A stretch of DNA of 64,000 nucleotides from Caldimonas thermodepolymerans. GTDB lineage: Bacteria; Pseudomonadota; Gammaproteobacteria; Burkholderiales; Burkholderiaceae_C. The translations under genes were made by a program, and so were the position numbers. The first letter of the stretch is position 1, and every line of letters starts with the position of its first letter. The notes beneath the pieces were generated by a model. The model did not search any database and was not told the DNA's origin. It saw nothing but the letters and a program-made list of their open reading frames with translations. Of this stretch, positions 1 to 11,208 are shown in pieces. The stretch is from NCBI RefSeq assembly GCF_015476235.1, contig NZ_CP064338.1:1674001-1738000 (forward strand). Reading direction: 5' to 3'.

Positions 1-500
1 TGCACGTGGTGCGCGAGCTCAACCAGGTGCTCAAGGCACGCCGGCAGATCGAGGCCGAGGTGGCCCGCCGCGCCGACGGCGAGAAGGCGGTGCGGGTCGA
101 GGAGATCGCCGCCTACCTGGGCCGGCCGGTGCGCGAGGTGGCCGAGCTGCTCAAGTACGCCGAGGCGCCGGCCTCGCTGGACGCGCCGCTGGAGCGCGAC
201 CACTCCGAGTCGATGATGGACATGGTGGCCGACGAGCAGGCCACCGACCCGCTCGGCGCGACGCTCAGCCACGAGGTGGAGCAGCTGCTCGACACCTGGC
301 TTGGCGAACTGAGCGACCGCGAGCGCGAGGTGCTGTCCGGCCGCTACGGCCTGCACGACCGCGAACCGGAAACGCTGGAAGTGCTGGCCGAGCGCCTCGG
401 CCTGACGCGCGAGCGCATCCGCCAGATCCAGCAGGAAGCGCTGCTCAAGCTCAAGCGCCGCATGATCCGCCACGGCGTGGACCGCGACTCCATCTTCTGA
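1..500 (+). CDS. rpoS: RNA polymerase sigma factor RpoS, C-terminal part (5' end outside the window)
   Basis: This is the 3' portion of a sigma-70 family gene, read in frame from base 3 to the TGA at 498-500. The first visible residues (HVVRELN) belong to region 3. The C-terminus carries region 4 with the helix-turn-helix signature LGLTRERIRQIQQEALLKL, which contacts the -35 element. The region 3 sequence, the ending and the position just before rlmD resemble RpoS (stationary phase/general stress) more than RpoD, which has a longer and different region 3-4 linker. RpoS is inferred; RpoH or another group 2 sigma is less likely. The true start and regions 1-2 lie to the left of the window. Confidence 0.85.
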   Translation, partial: HVVRELNQVLKARRQIEAEVARRADGEKAVRVEEIAAYLGRPVREVAELLKYAEAPASLDAPLERDHSESMMDMVADEQATDPLGATLSHEVEQLLDTWLGELSDREREVLSGRYGLHDREPETLEVLAERLGLTRERIRQIQQEALLKLKRRMIRHGVDRDSIF

Positions 501-518
501 GTCTGATCGACCTGCTGC

Positions 519-538
519 GGGACGGATAATTCCGTCCC
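519..538 (+). promoter_or_regulatory. Perfect palindrome with a GATAAT -10-like core directly before the rlmD ATG
   Basis: An 8-bp perfect inverted repeat, GGGACGGA (519-526) and TCCGTCCC (531-538), encloses TAAT and ends one base before the rlmD start codon. There is no Shine-Dalgarno sequence in the usual place. The centre contains GATAAT (525-530), a good -10 hexamer in otherwise GC-rich DNA, placed so that transcription would begin at or next to the ATG. It may be a leaderless promoter, an operator, or an RNA hairpin masking the start. The sequence is seen directly; the function is inferred. Confidence 0.45.
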
Positions 539-1891
539 ATGACACAAGCAGATGAATGGCTGCGGATCGAGTCGCTCGATCTGGAAGCCCAGGGCGTGGC
601 CCACAATGCCGACGGCAAGGTGGTGTTCGTCGACGGTGCATTGCCCGGTGAGGAAGTGCAGGTCGCCGTCACCCGTCGCAGGAACAACTGGGAGCAGGCC
701 CGCGTCGTCGCCTGGCGGCGCGAGAGCGCGCAGCGCGTCCGGCCGCGTTGCGCGCACTTCGGCACCTGCGGCGGCTGCAAGATGCAGCATTTCCATCCTG
801 CGGCGCAGCTCGCGGTCAAGCAGCGCGTGCTCGAGGACCAGCTGTGGCACCTCGGCAAGGTGCGTCCCGAGATGGTGCTGCGGCCGATCCAGGGACCCAC
901 CTGGGGCTACCGCTACCGCGCACGCCTGTCGGTGCGCCACGTGCCCAAGAAGGGCGGGGTGCTGGTCGGCTTCCACGAGCGCCGCTCCAGCTATGTCGCC
1001 GACATGGACTCCTGCGAGGTGCTGCCGCCGCACGTGAGCGCGCTGCTGCTGCCGCTGCGCGCGCTGATCGCCGGCATGGACGGGCGCGACCGCCTGCCGC
1101 AGATCGAGGTCGCCATCGGCGACCACGGGGGGCGGCTCGTCACCGCGCTGGTGCTGCGTCACCTGGAGCCCCTGTCCGATGCCGACGTGGCGCGCTTGCG
1201 CGCCTTCGCCGCCGAGCACGGCGTGCAGTGGTGGCTGCAGCCCAAGGGGCCGGACAGCGTGCACCTGCTCGATGCCGCGCAGGTGCCGCTGGCCTACACG
1301 CTGCCCGAGTTCGGCATCACGATGCCGTTCAAGCCGACCGACTTCACCCAGGTCAACCACGAGGTCAACCGGGCCCTGGTCGGCCGCGCGCTGCGGCTGC
1401 TCGCGCCGCAGCGGGACGAACGCGTGATCGACTGGTTCTGCGGCCTGGGCAACTTCACGCTGCCGATCGCGCGCGGCGCGAAGGAAGTGCTGGGCGTGGA
1501 AGGCAGCGAGGCGCTGGTGGCGCGCTCGCGCGAGAACGCCGCGCACAACGGCATCGTCAACGCGAGCTTCGAGGCGCGCAACCTGTTCGAGCTCGAACCG
1601 GCCGACCTGGTGGCCTACGGCCGGGCCGACAAGTGGCTGGTCGACCCGCCGCGCGAAGGCGCATTCGCGCTGTCCAAGGCACTGGCCGACCTGGTGCAGC
1701 AGCCGCCGACCGACGGCGCCTGGACCCCGCCGCGGCGCATCGTCTACGTGTCGTGCAACCCGGCCACGCTGGCGCGCGACGCGGGCCTGCTGGTGCACCA
1801 GGCCGGCTACCGTTGCACCGCTGCCGGCACGGTCAACATGTTCCCGCACACCGCGCACGTGGAGAGCGTCGCGGTGTTCGAGCGCGACTGA
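539..1891 (+). CDS. rlmD: 23S rRNA (uracil-5-)-methyltransferase RlmD
   Basis: A 450-aa SAM-dependent RNA methyltransferase of the TrmA/RumA family; RlmD makes m5U1939 in 23S rRNA. An N-terminal TRAM-like domain (about residues 5-60) is followed by an iron-sulfur cysteine cluster ([14 protein letters not shown] near 70-83, with a further Cys in DSCEV). The SAM site [12 protein letters not shown] is near residue 300, and the catalytic cysteine is C406 in [11 protein letters not shown]. Length matches the family. It lies 38 bp after rpoS on the same strand, but the palindrome before its ATG suggests its own promoter. The ATG at 539 is the first sensible start and lacks a Shine-Dalgarno sequence. 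RlmC or TrmA are less likely because of the full cysteine cluster. Confidence 0.9.
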   Translation: MTQADEWLRIESLDLEAQGVAHNADGKVVFVDGALPGEEVQVAVTRRRNNWEQARVVAWRRESAQRVRPRCAHFGTCGGCKMQHFHPAAQLAVKQRVLEDQLWHLGKVRPEMVLRPIQGPTWGYRYRARLSVRHVPKKGGVLVGFHERRSSYVADMDSCEVLPPHVSALLLPLRALIAGMDGRDRLPQIEVAIGDHGGRLVTALVLRHLEPLSDADVARLRAFAAEHGVQWWLQPKGPDSVHLLDAAQVPLAYTLPEFGITMPFKPTDFTQVNHEVNRALVGRALRLLAPQRDERVIDWFCGLGNFTLPIARGAKEVLGVEGSEALVARSRENAAHNGIVNASFEARNLFELEPADLVAYGRADKWLVDPPREGAFALSKALADLVQQPPTDGAWTPPRRIVYVSCNPATLARDAGLLVHQAGYRCTAAGTVNMFPHTAHVESVAVFERD

Positions 1892-1916
1892 GCGCGCGTC
1901 TGCTGCCCAGAAAGAA

Positions 1917-1938
1917 AAGGCCCGCCGAAGCGGGCCTT
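1917..1938. terminator. Hairpin terminator between rlmD and the convergent BI-1 gene
   Basis: A perfect 9-bp stem, AAGGCCCGC (1917-1925) and GCGGGCCTT (1930-1938), has a CGAA loop. It is A-rich on the 5' side (1910-1918), which gives a U-rich tail for transcripts coming from the minus strand. It sits between convergent genes and probably works in both directions. Confidence 0.75.
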
Positions 1939-1958
1939 CCGCGTTCAGGTCGGGCGGG

Positions 1959-2648
1959 TCATTCGTCGCCGCCGAAGATGCCCAGCAGCGCCAGCAGGTG
2001 CTGGAACACGATGTAGATGTCCAGGTAGATCGCCAGCGTGGCGGTCACGTAGTTGGTCTCGCCGCCATCGACGATGCGCTTGAGGTCGTACAGCATGTAG
2101 GCGGAGAAGATCACGATGGCCAGCGACGAGATCGTCAGCATCAGGGCCGGCATCTGCAGCCAGATGTTGGCCAGCGAGGCGACGATCAGCATGACGACGC
2201 CGACCATCAGCCACTTGCCCATGCCGGACAGGTCGCGCTTGATCGTCGTGGCCAGGGTCGCCATGCCGAAGAACACCAGCGCGGTGCCACCGAAGGCCAT
2301 CATGATCAGCTGGGCGCCGTTGGCAAAGCCCAGCACCGCCCCGATCAGGCGCGACAGCATCAGCCCCATGAAGAACGTGAAGCCGAGCAACAGCAGCACG
2401 CCCACGCCCGAGTTCTTGAACTTCTCGATGGCGAAGAAGAACCCGAACGCGATGGCGAGGAAGGCGAAGAAGCCGAGCAGCGGACTGCTGGCGAAGAAGC
2501 TGAAGCCCGTGACCACGCCGATCCAGGCGCCCAGCACGGTGGGCACCAGCGACAGCGCCAGCAACCAGTAGGTGTTGCGCAGGACGCGGTTGCGTTGCTG
2601 GGCCAGTACGCCCGAGCGGGAATAGGCTGCCTGCAAGCTTTCGTTCAT
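1959..2648 (-). CDS. Bax inhibitor-1/YccA family integral membrane protein
   Basis: A 229-aa, almost entirely hydrophobic protein with about seven transmembrane segments after a short polar N-terminus. It has the family's usual length and overall pattern, including a late conserved stretch around YMLYDLKRI and the acidic end GGDE. BI-1/YccA/YbhL proteins sit in the inner membrane; in E. coli YccA modulates FtsH. Its biochemical role (ion or Ca2+ leak) is not settled. The ATG at 2648 is preceded on the minus strand by AAAGAGGAGC, a good ribosome-binding site. It stands alone, convergent with rlmD and divergent from the GlcG-like gene. Confidence 0.85.
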   Translation of the reverse strand: MNESLQAAYSRSGVLAQQRNRVLRNTYWLLALSLVPTVLGAWIGVVTGFSFFASSPLLGFFAFLAIAFGFFFAIEKFKNSGVGVLLLLGFTFFMGLMLSRLIGAVLGFANGAQLIMMAFGGTALVFFGMATLATTIKRDLSGMGKWLMVGVVMLIVASLANIWLQMPALMLTISSLAIVIFSAYMLYDLKRIVDGGETNYVTATLAIYLDIYIVFQHLLALLGIFGGDE

Positions 2649-2824
2649 CGTCGTGCTCCTCTTTCGGTGACGAGGTTTCGACTCCCCCGGGCGATTCTAG
2701 TTCCCGCAATCGCAGTGGGGCGATTTCCGCAGTTCGCCCCGATGTGGGGCCGTGGGCTCGCCGGACGGGCGGGATGCTGGCACCATCGCTGCTATAGGAC
2801 GACTCAATACGAAAGGAGCAACCG

Positions 2825-3232
2825 ATGAAGACCAAGCCCTACCTGACGCTGGACGACGTCAAGAAGATCGCCGCCGGCGCCGAGGCCGAGGCGCTGCGCA
2901 ACCACTGGGCGGTGAGCATTGCGATCGTCGACGACGGCGGGCACCTGCTGTGGCTGCAGCGGCTGGACGGCGCCGGTCCGGTGTCAGCGCAGATCGCCCC
3001 GGCCAAGGCCCGCACCGCGGCGCTGGGTCGCCGGGAAAGCAAGGTCTATGAAGACATGATCAACCAGGGCCGCACCTCGTTCCTGAGCGCGCCCGGCTTG
3101 GAAGGCCTGCTCGAGGGCGGGGTGCCGATCATGGTCGAGGGCCAGTGCGTCGGCGCGGTCGGCGTCAGCGGCGTGAAGTCGGGCGAGGACGCCCAGATCG
3201 CGAAGGCCGGCATCGCGGCGCTGGGCCAGTGA
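2825..3232 (+). CDS. GlcG/HbpS-type heme-binding-like protein
   Basis: A 135-aa protein of the GlcG/HbpS (DUF336) family: an N-terminal helix (LTLDDVKKIAAGAEAEA), the strand SIAIVDDGGHLLWLQRLDGA, a conserved helix (PAKARTAALGRRESK), and the end motif GAVGVSGVKSGEDAQIAKAG. Members bind heme or small molecules or act as accessory proteins of glycolate or sugar-acid use; no enzymatic role is certain. There is no signal peptide, so it is probably cytosolic. AAAGGAG at 2813-2819 is a strong ribosome-binding site for the ATG at 2825. The neighbouring iron/heme genes on the other strand make a heme link tempting, but that is inference. Confidence 0.8.
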   Translation: MKTKPYLTLDDVKKIAAGAEAEALRNHWAVSIAIVDDGGHLLWLQRLDGAGPVSAQIAPAKARTAALGRRESKVYEDMINQGRTSFLSAPGLEGLLEGGVPIMVEGQCVGAVGVSGVKSGEDAQIAKAGIAALGQ

Positions 3233-3287
3233 GGTCGCGGGAAAAGGTGCTTGGCTGAGGGCCGGGCGGACCGGCTCGTGGCTGAGC

Positions 3288-3325
3288 TCAAAACACGACC
3301 CGGCGGCCCTGCGGCCGTCCGGGTC
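3288..3325 (-). terminator. Rho-independent terminator of the bfd-hemP operon
   Basis: The stem is GACCCGG (3297-3303) with CCGGGTC (3319-3325), extended by CGGCC/GGCCG with one bulged T and a CTGC loop. On the minus strand it is followed by GTGTTTTGA (3296-3288), a short U-run, placing it 13 bp after the hemP stop. Confidence 0.7.
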
Positions 3326-3338
3326 GCCCCACGATGAA

Positions 3339-3575
3339 CTACTTGGTCAGGATCAGCTTGCCGAACTTGGTCGCGCGCAGCTGGTAGAGCGCGCCGTTGT
3401 GTTCGATCCGGACCGACTTGCGGCCGCGCAGCAGGGCGCTGCTGGCGATGGCCTCCAGGGCCTCGGCCGCCTCGGCCTGCGGCTGGAGCCGGCCACGGGG
3501 GCTGGCATCCGGCCGGTGCGCTGGAACAGCCGTCGGCGCGGTGGCCGGTTCGGTGGCGAGGGCGGACGGTTTCAT
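3339..3575 (-). CDS. hemP: Hemin uptake protein HemP
   Basis: A 78-aa protein with a variable Ala/Pro-rich N-terminus and the family's C-terminal signature: LLRGRKSVRIEHNGALYQL followed by LILTK at the very end. HemP is a small protein found in heme and iron-siderophore uptake loci of proteobacteria; in Burkholderia it is needed for full heme use and is Fur/iron regulated. I chose the ATG at 3575 because AGGAAG lies five to six bases upstream; an in-frame GTG at 3599 is possible. It is the last gene of a three-gene minus-strand unit starting with bfd behind a Fur box. Confidence 0.85.
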   Translation of the reverse strand: MKPSALATEPATAPTAVPAHRPDASPRGRLQPQAEAAEALEAIASSALLRGRKSVRIEHNGALYQLRATKFGKLILTK

Positions 3576-3626
3576 CGGTCTTCCTGGTTCCAGAAACACT
3601 GAAAAACGGGGCAGGTTGCCTGCGGA

Positions 3627-3713
3627 TCAGGGCCGCGACAGGGCCCACCAGGCCCCGAGCAGCACCACCAGCAGGCTCGTCAGCCAGACGAGCAACCCGG
3701 TCAGTTCGGTCAT
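3627..3713 (-). CDS. 28-aa single-span membrane peptide coupled to bfd
   Basis: An open frame of 28 codons begins with an ATG at 3713-3711 that overlaps the bfd stop codon (ATGA), so translation is probably coupled. The peptide starts MTELTGLLVWL and ends GAWWALSRP, with an uninterrupted hydrophobic stretch from about residue 6 to 24, typical of one transmembrane helix with a positive C-terminal end. It lies between bfd and hemP in a Fur-controlled unit. I do not recognise a family. A role at the membrane in iron or heme handling is only a guess from context. It is too short for routine gene callers. Confidence 0.5.
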   Translation of the reverse strand: MTELTGLLVWLTSLLVVLLGAWWALSRP

Positions 3714-3925
3714 GCCAGTGCCAGCTCCGCGGCAAGGGGCAGGTGGGAAGCGGCCGGCTCGTGCCGCAGCGTAGAGGCCAGCTTCTGGCGGGCGCAGTCG
3801 GCGCACTGCCCGCAGCAGGTGGCCACGCCCAGCTCCATCTGCAGTTCGTCAAACGACGTGCAGCCAGAACGGGCCACGCGTTCGATGTCCCGGTCGGAGA
3901 CCCTGCGGCATACGCAAACGATCAT
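3710..3925 (-). CDS. bfd: Bacterioferritin-associated (2Fe-2S) ferredoxin
   Basis: A 71-aa protein starting MIVCVCRRVSDRDIE. The four [2Fe-2S] ligands are visible as CVC near the start and CCGQC about 35 residues later, the BFD-like arrangement. Bfd donates electrons to bacterioferritin to release stored iron. The ATG at 3925 is chosen over one 33 bases upstream because family proteins start at this point. It is the first gene of the bfd-small ORF-hemP unit. A Fur box lies 48-66 bp upstream, fitting induction under iron starvation. The partner gene bfr is about 1 kb away at 4985-5461. Confidence 0.9.
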   Translation of the reverse strand: MIVCVCRRVSDRDIERVARSGCTSFDELQMELGVATCCGQCADCARQKLASTLRHEPAASHLPLAAELALA

Positions 3926-3972
3926 CTGGCGAACCCTTTCCAATCGACGCCTGTTCAATCGACGGGGTCAGT

Positions 3973-3991
3973 ATAAATGAGAATGATTCCC
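3973..3991. promoter_or_regulatory. Fur box upstream of bfd
   Basis: ATAAATGAGAATGATTCCC matches the 19-bp Fur consensus GATAATGATAATCATTATC at 12 positions by my count, including the central AATGAGAATGATT core. It is a conspicuous AT-rich island in GC-rich DNA, between bfd (minus) and the ICMT-like gene (plus). Control of bfd is likely; control of the plus-strand gene, whose ATG is about 250 bp away, is uncertain. Confidence 0.75.
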
Positions 3992-4176
3992 ACTTGAAAA
4001 AGTCTCGCTGGCGGCAGGGGCAAGCATTTGTTACCGAGTTCCCCCCTTTAGGGGACGCGGGCGCCCTGCCTGGGTCCGCATACTGGGGCGCCTGTGGACC
4101 ACCGTTCGAGGACCCTTGTGACGGCCATCGGCCTGACGCCTTGCATCTGCCGCCCCTCATCCGCCTGTTCGCAGGC

Positions 4177-4204
4177 GCGCCGCCCCCCGGCACCGGGGCG
4201 GCGC
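4177..4204. other. Strong GC hairpin before the ICMT-like gene
   Basis: A 10-bp perfect inverted repeat, GCGCCGCCCC (4177-4186) and GGGGCGGCGC (4195-4204), has an 8-base loop and ends 35 bp before the ATG at 4240. There is no U-run, so it is not a standard terminator. It could fold in the 5' leader of the downstream mRNA. The rest of the 3992-4239 interval shows no gene I can support, although the downstream frame stays open back to 3994. Confidence 0.4.
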
Positions 4205-4239
4205 CCGGACCGCCGGGACGCACCCCAGGGGGGGGCGGC

Positions 4240-4992
4240 ATGAAGCCGGTCCATGCTTCTTCCGACCCTCGCCGCCCCAATGCCACGGCCGGCGTCTACG
4301 GGGCCCGGCTGCGGCTGTGGTTCCCGGTGCTGCTGTTCCTGCTGGCCATGCTGGCCTACCTCTGGCGCCGCGGCAGCGGCGTGCTGTGGCACGAGGTTGC
4401 CTGGGCGCTGGCGTCGTTCCTGCAGGCGGCGATCCGCTGGCCGTACGTGGAGGCGAACCGGGCCAACCGCATCGAGGCCAGCCGGGTGGGGCGCCTGGAG
4501 CAGTGGCTGATGTTCGTCGTCTTCATGACGCTGCTGTGCCTGCCGATGCTCTCCATCGCCACGCCCTGGCTGGACCGCTTCGGCTACCGGCTGCCGTGGC
4601 CGGCCGCGGCGGTCGGGGCAGTGCTGATGGCGGCGTCGCTGTGGCTGTTCCACCGTGCGCACGCCGACCTGGGGCGGCACTGGTCGCCGTCCCTGGAGGT
4701 GCACGTCGGGCATGAGCTGGTCACCCACGGGGTGTACCGCCACATGCGGCACCCGATGTACGCGTCGATCTGGCTGTTCGCGCTGGCGCAACCGCTGCTG
4801 ATCCACAACTGGGTGGCCGGGGTGCTCGGGGTGCCGGGGTTCGCGCTGCTGTACTTCCTGCGCGTGCCGCGCGAGGAGCGGTTGATGCTCGACCGGTTCG
4901 GGTCGGCGTACCAGGACTACATGGCCCGCACCGGCCGGCTGTGGCCGCGCGGAGGGCGGCCACGGGAGGGACAGGGGCGTCGCTTCAGCTGA
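4240..4992 (+). CDS. Isoprenylcysteine carboxyl methyltransferase (ICMT)-like membrane methyltransferase
   Basis: A 250-aa protein with four or five transmembrane segments and the C-terminal ICMT/PEMT signature: [18 protein letters not shown] (SAM-binding region), then [21 protein letters not shown]. Bacteria lack CaaX-prenylated proteins in general, so the substrate is unknown; related bacterial enzymes methylate lipids or small molecules. I chose the ATG at 4240 because a G-rich site precedes it and the open frame upstream has no protein-like features. The last 8 bp overlap the 3' end of bfr, transcribed convergently. Confidence 0.75.
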   Translation: MKPVHASSDPRRPNATAGVYGARLRLWFPVLLFLLAMLAYLWRRGSGVLWHEVAWALASFLQAAIRWPYVEANRANRIEASRVGRLEQWLMFVVFMTLLCLPMLSIATPWLDRFGYRLPWPAAAVGAVLMAASLWLFHRAHADLGRHWSPSLEVHVGHELVTHGVYRHMRHPMYASIWLFALAQPLLIHNWVAGVLGVPGFALLYFLRVPREERLMLDRFGSAYQDYMARTGRLWPRGGRPREGQGRRFS

Positions 4993-5461
4993 GTTCGCCC
5001 ATCTGGGCCTGCAGGTAGTTCTGCACGCCGACCTTGTCGACCAGTTCCAGCTGGGTTTCGAGGAAGTCGATGTGTTCCTCGGTGTCGTCCAGGATGTCCT
5101 GCAGCAGGTCGCGCGAGACGTAGTCGCGCACCGATTCGCAGTAGGCGATGCCGTCCTTGATCGTGGCCTGGGCGGCCTGCTCGAGCTGCAGGTCGCAGCG
5201 CAGGATCTCGACCGTGTCCTCGCCGACCAGCAGCTTGCCGAGGTCCTGCAGGTTGGGCAGCCCGTCGAGCATCAGGATGCGGTCCATCAGCCGGTCGGCG
5301 TGCTTCATCTCGCCGATGGATTCCTCGTATTCCTTGCGTGCCAGCTTGTCCAGGCCCCAGTGCTTCAGCATGCGGTAATGCAGGAAGTACTGGTTGATGG
5401 CGGTCAGCTCGTTCTTCAGCTGCGCGTTCAGGTACTCGATGACCTTGGGGTCGCCCTTCAT
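4985..5461 (-). CDS. bfr: Bacterioferritin
   Basis: A 158-aa ferritin-like four-helix protein beginning [19 protein letters not shown]. It shows the di-iron ligands typical of Bfr: a Glu in [11 protein letters not shown], ExxH in GEMKHADRL, a Glu in LEQAAQATI, and ExxH in [10 protein letters not shown]. The heme ligand would be the Met in RLMDRILML. It forms 24-mer iron stores with heme between subunits. The ATG at 5461 is preceded by AGAGGA on the minus strand. The partner bfd is 1 kb away in the same orientation but separated by the convergent ICMT gene, so the two are probably transcribed separately. Confidence 0.93.
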   Translation of the reverse strand: MKGDPKVIEYLNAQLKNELTAINQYFLHYRMLKHWGLDKLARKEYEESIGEMKHADRLMDRILMLDGLPNLQDLGKLLVGEDTVEILRCDLQLEQAAQATIKDGIAYCESVRDYVSRDLLQDILDDTEEHIDFLETQLELVDKVGVQNYLQAQMGELS

Positions 5462-5772
5462 GTGGAGTCCTCTTCTTCGTGGGGTGTTTGTCGCGGCATT
5501 GTGTCTCCGCGACGAAAGGCTGACAAACTTGCGCAGGCGATGCCCCTGCGCAGCCTTGCGAGGGGCGCCCAAGAAGCAGAAGCGTTTTCATTCCGGACCG
5601 CGACCGACCGACCGGGCTCGTGTGCTGCGGTGCAATAAGGAAGGGCGCCTCAGGCTATAATTTTCAGGTTTACCCGCAACCACCCCGCCCCAGCGAAACT
5701 CCCCGGCCGTTTCCTTACCGGACTCATGCTGTCGAGCAGAGCTGGGCGTGCACACTCGAACGGAGAATCCCC
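5462..5772 (+). promoter_or_regulatory. bfr/carA intergenic region with a carA promoter candidate
   Basis: This 311-bp stretch holds no convincing gene. It contains a perfect TATAAT at 5656-5661, about 110 bp before the carA start. A weak -35 (TGCAAT or CAATAA) lies around 5631-5638. The remaining 100 bp would be a carAB leader. I found no PyrR-type site or obvious attenuator hairpin by eye. The bfr promoter must also lie here on the minus strand, but I could not pick one. Confidence 0.5.
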
Positions 5773-6922
5773 GTGCTGCCGCAACTGCCTCAAGCACTCC
5801 TTGCACTCGCAGACGGCACGGTCTTTCGTGGTACCTCGATCGGCGCAGCCGGTCACACGGTCGGTGAAGTCGTCTTCAACACGGCGCTCACCGGCTATCA
5901 GGAAATCCTCACCGACCCCAGCTACTGCCGGCAGATCGTGACGCTCACGTATCCGCACATCGGCAACGTCGGCGTGAACCCTGAGGACATCGAGGCGACG
6001 AAAGTCCATGCCGCCGGCCTCATCATCAAGGACCTGCCGGTCCTGGAATCGAACTTCCGGATGACGCAGACGCTGCCGCAGTACCTGCGCGAGCAGGGCA
6101 CGGTGGCGATCGCTGGCATCGACACGCGGCGGCTGACCCGCATCCTGCGCACCAAGGGCGCGCAGAACGGCTGCATCCTGGCGCTGCCCGAGGGGCAATC
6201 GATCACCGAGGCGCACGTGCAGGAGGCCATCGCGAAGGCGCAGGCCGCCCCCAGCATGGCAGGCCTGGACCTGGCCAAGGTCGTCAGCACCGACGGTCCC
6301 TACGAGTGGTCCGAGACCGAATGGAAGCTCGGTGCCGGCTACGGCCGCCAGTCCGCGCCGCGCTTCCACGTCGTGGCGTACGACTTCGGCGTCAAGCGCA
6401 ACATCCTGCGCATGCTGGCCGAGCGCGGCTGCAAGGTCACGGTGCTGCCGGCGACCTCGACCGCGGCCGAGGCGCTGAAACACCAGCCCGACGGCATCTT
6501 CCTGAGCAACGGCCCCGGCGACCCGGAGCCGTGCGACTACGCGATCGAGGCCGCGCGCGAGCTGATCGAGCACGGCATCCCGACCTTCGGCATCTGCCTG
6601 GGCCACCAGATCATGGCGCTGGCCTCGGGCGCGAAGACCTTCAAGATGAAGTTCGGCCACCACGGGGCCAACCACCCGGTCAAGGACCTCGACACCGGCC
6701 GCGTCAGCATCACCAGCCAGAACCACGGCTTTGCGGTGGACGAGAAGTCGCTGCCCGCGAACCTGCGCGCCACGCACGTGAGCCTGTTCGACGGCACGCT
6801 GCAGGGGCTGGCGCGCACCGACCGGCCGGCGTTCTGCTTCCAGGGCCACCCGGAAGCCTCGCCCGGCCCGCATGACATCGGTTACCTGTTCGACCGCTTC
6901 GTGGCGCTGATGGAGAACAAGA

Positions 6923-6930
<8 letters not shown>
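5773..6930 (+). CDS. carA: Carbamoyl-phosphate synthase small subunit
   Basis: A 385-aa glutamine amidotransferase subunit that releases ammonia from glutamine for carbamoyl phosphate, feeding arginine and pyrimidine synthesis. The N-terminal half ([15 protein letters not shown], then [16 protein letters not shown]) is the CarA-specific domain. The C-terminal class I GATase domain shows FLSNGPGDP, the nucleophile Cys in [12 protein letters not shown], and the His-Glu pair in [13 protein letters not shown] chose GTG at 5773 because GGAGA lies at 5762-5766 and the length then matches E. coli CarA (382 aa). The stop overlaps the carB start by 8 bases. Confidence 0.95.
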
Positions 6931-10165
<3,235 letters not shown>

Positions 10166-10183
10166 GCACGACTCTAACGATGC

Positions 10184-10233
10184 GGCCGCCGCCGCCCTCC
10201 TGTGCAAGGGAGTGTGGCGGCGGCTGATTTTTT
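10184..10233 (+). terminator. Rho-independent terminator after carB
   Basis: The 9-bp stem is GCCGCCGCC (10188-10196) with GGCGGCGGC (10216-10224), plus an inner CTCC/GGAG pairing. It is followed by TGATTTTTT (10225-10233). It would end the carAB transcript or limit read-through into greA, whose ATG is 19 bp further on. Confidence 0.85.
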
Positions 10234-10251
10234 GCTGCCGGAGAGACACTG

Positions 10252-10728
10252 ATGGCCACCATTCCACTGACCAAGCGCGGGGCCGAGAAGCTCAAGGAGG
10301 AGCTGCACCGCCTGAAGACGATCGAGCGCCCGGCCGTGATCAACGCGATCGCCGAGGCGCGCGCCCAGGGCGACCTGTCGGAGAACGCCGAGTACGACGC
10401 CGCCAAGGACAAGCAGGGCTTCATCGAAGGCCGCATCCAGGAAATCGAGGGCAAGCTGGCCGCCGCCCAGATCATCGACCCGTCCACGCTGGACGCGGGC
10501 GGCCGGGTGGTGTTCGGCGCCACGGTCGACCTGGAGGAAGAGGAAACCGGCGAGGCCGTGACCTACCAGATCGTCGGCGACGACGAGGCCGACCTGAAGC
10601 AGGGCCTGATCTCGGTCAGCTCGCCGATCGCGCGCGCGCTGATCGGCAAGGAAGTCGGCGACGTGGCGGAGGTGCAGGCCCCGGGCGGCATCAAGCGCTA
10701 CGAAGTCGTCAACGTCCGCTACATCTGA
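10252..10728 (+). CDS. greA: Transcription elongation factor GreA
   Basis: A 158-aa protein with the GreA layout. The N-terminal coiled coil ([18 protein letters not shown] through about residue 75) carries the acidic tip [16 protein letters not shown], which enters the RNA polymerase secondary channel. The C-terminal FKBP-like domain includes the usual [13 protein letters not shown]. GreA stimulates transcript cleavage in backtracked complexes. The start is ATG at 10252 with GGAGAG about 9 bases upstream. The stop codon overlaps the next gene's start (TGATG). Confidence 0.96.
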   Translation: MATIPLTKRGAEKLKEELHRLKTIERPAVINAIAEARAQGDLSENAEYDAAKDKQGFIEGRIQEIEGKLAAAQIIDPSTLDAGGRVVFGATVDLEEEETGEAVTYQIVGDDEADLKQGLISVSSPIARALIGKEVGDVAEVQAPGGIKRYEVVNVRYI

Positions 10729-11189
10729 TGTCCGCGCCGGCTGCCATGACGCTGTTGCGCCTGCGCGGCTGGCTGGCCGGCCTGTGGGCCGGCGCCGTGC
10801 TGTGCATCGGCGCCCTGGCGGCGCCGTCGCTGTTCGCGGTGCTGGAACGCGCCCAGGCGGGGCTCGCCGCCGGGCGCATGTTCAAGCTCGAGGCGGCGCT
10901 GAGCCTGGCGCTGGCGGTGGTGCTGCTGCTGGTCGAGCGCCGGGTGGCCGCGCGCCGGGTCGAGTCGGGCGCCGCCCGTTCGCTGGTCAGCGCCGAGCTG
11001 CTGCTGGTGCTGGGCGTGCTGTTCTGCACGGTGGCGGGCTACTACGCGCTGATCCCGCTGATGGAGGAGGCCCGCGCCGGGACCGGCCGCTGGACCTTCA
11101 TGCAGCTGCACGGCGTCTCGAGCGCCTTCTTCGGCGTCAAGGCGCTGCTGCTCGCGGCGCTGGCCTGGCGCTGCGCCGCCCCGCGCTGA
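10728..11189 (+). CDS. DUF4149 family membrane protein
   Basis: A 153-aa hydrophobic protein with four predicted transmembrane segments: about residues 10-32, 53-70, 86-105 and 128-148. It matches the DUF4149 pattern in which the conserved LWAGAVLCIGALAAPSLFA segment opens the protein. Function is unknown. In Burkholderiales this gene is commonly seen next to greA and yhbY, which is also its place here. The ATG at 10728 overlaps the greA stop (TGATG), so it is probably co-translated with greA. Confidence 0.75.
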   Translation: MSAPAAMTLLRLRGWLAGLWAGAVLCIGALAAPSLFAVLERAQAGLAAGRMFKLEAALSLALAVVLLLVERRVAARRVESGAARSLVSAELLLVLGVLFCTVAGYYALIPLMEEARAGTGRWTFMQLHGVSSAFFGVKALLLAALAWRCAAPR

Positions 11190-11208
11190 CGGCGGGGCGC
11201 GGCCGGCC

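Noticed and set aside
3994-4239. An 82-codon N-terminal extension of the ICMT-like protein
   Set aside because: Gly/Pro-rich, without hydrophobic or conserved pattern, and overlapping the Fur-box region. The ATG at 4240 has a better context.
5620-5772. Upstream extension of carA back to 5620
   Set aside because: It covers the TATAAT promoter candidate and has non-CarA sequence. GTG at 5773 with GGAGA gives the normal CarA length.
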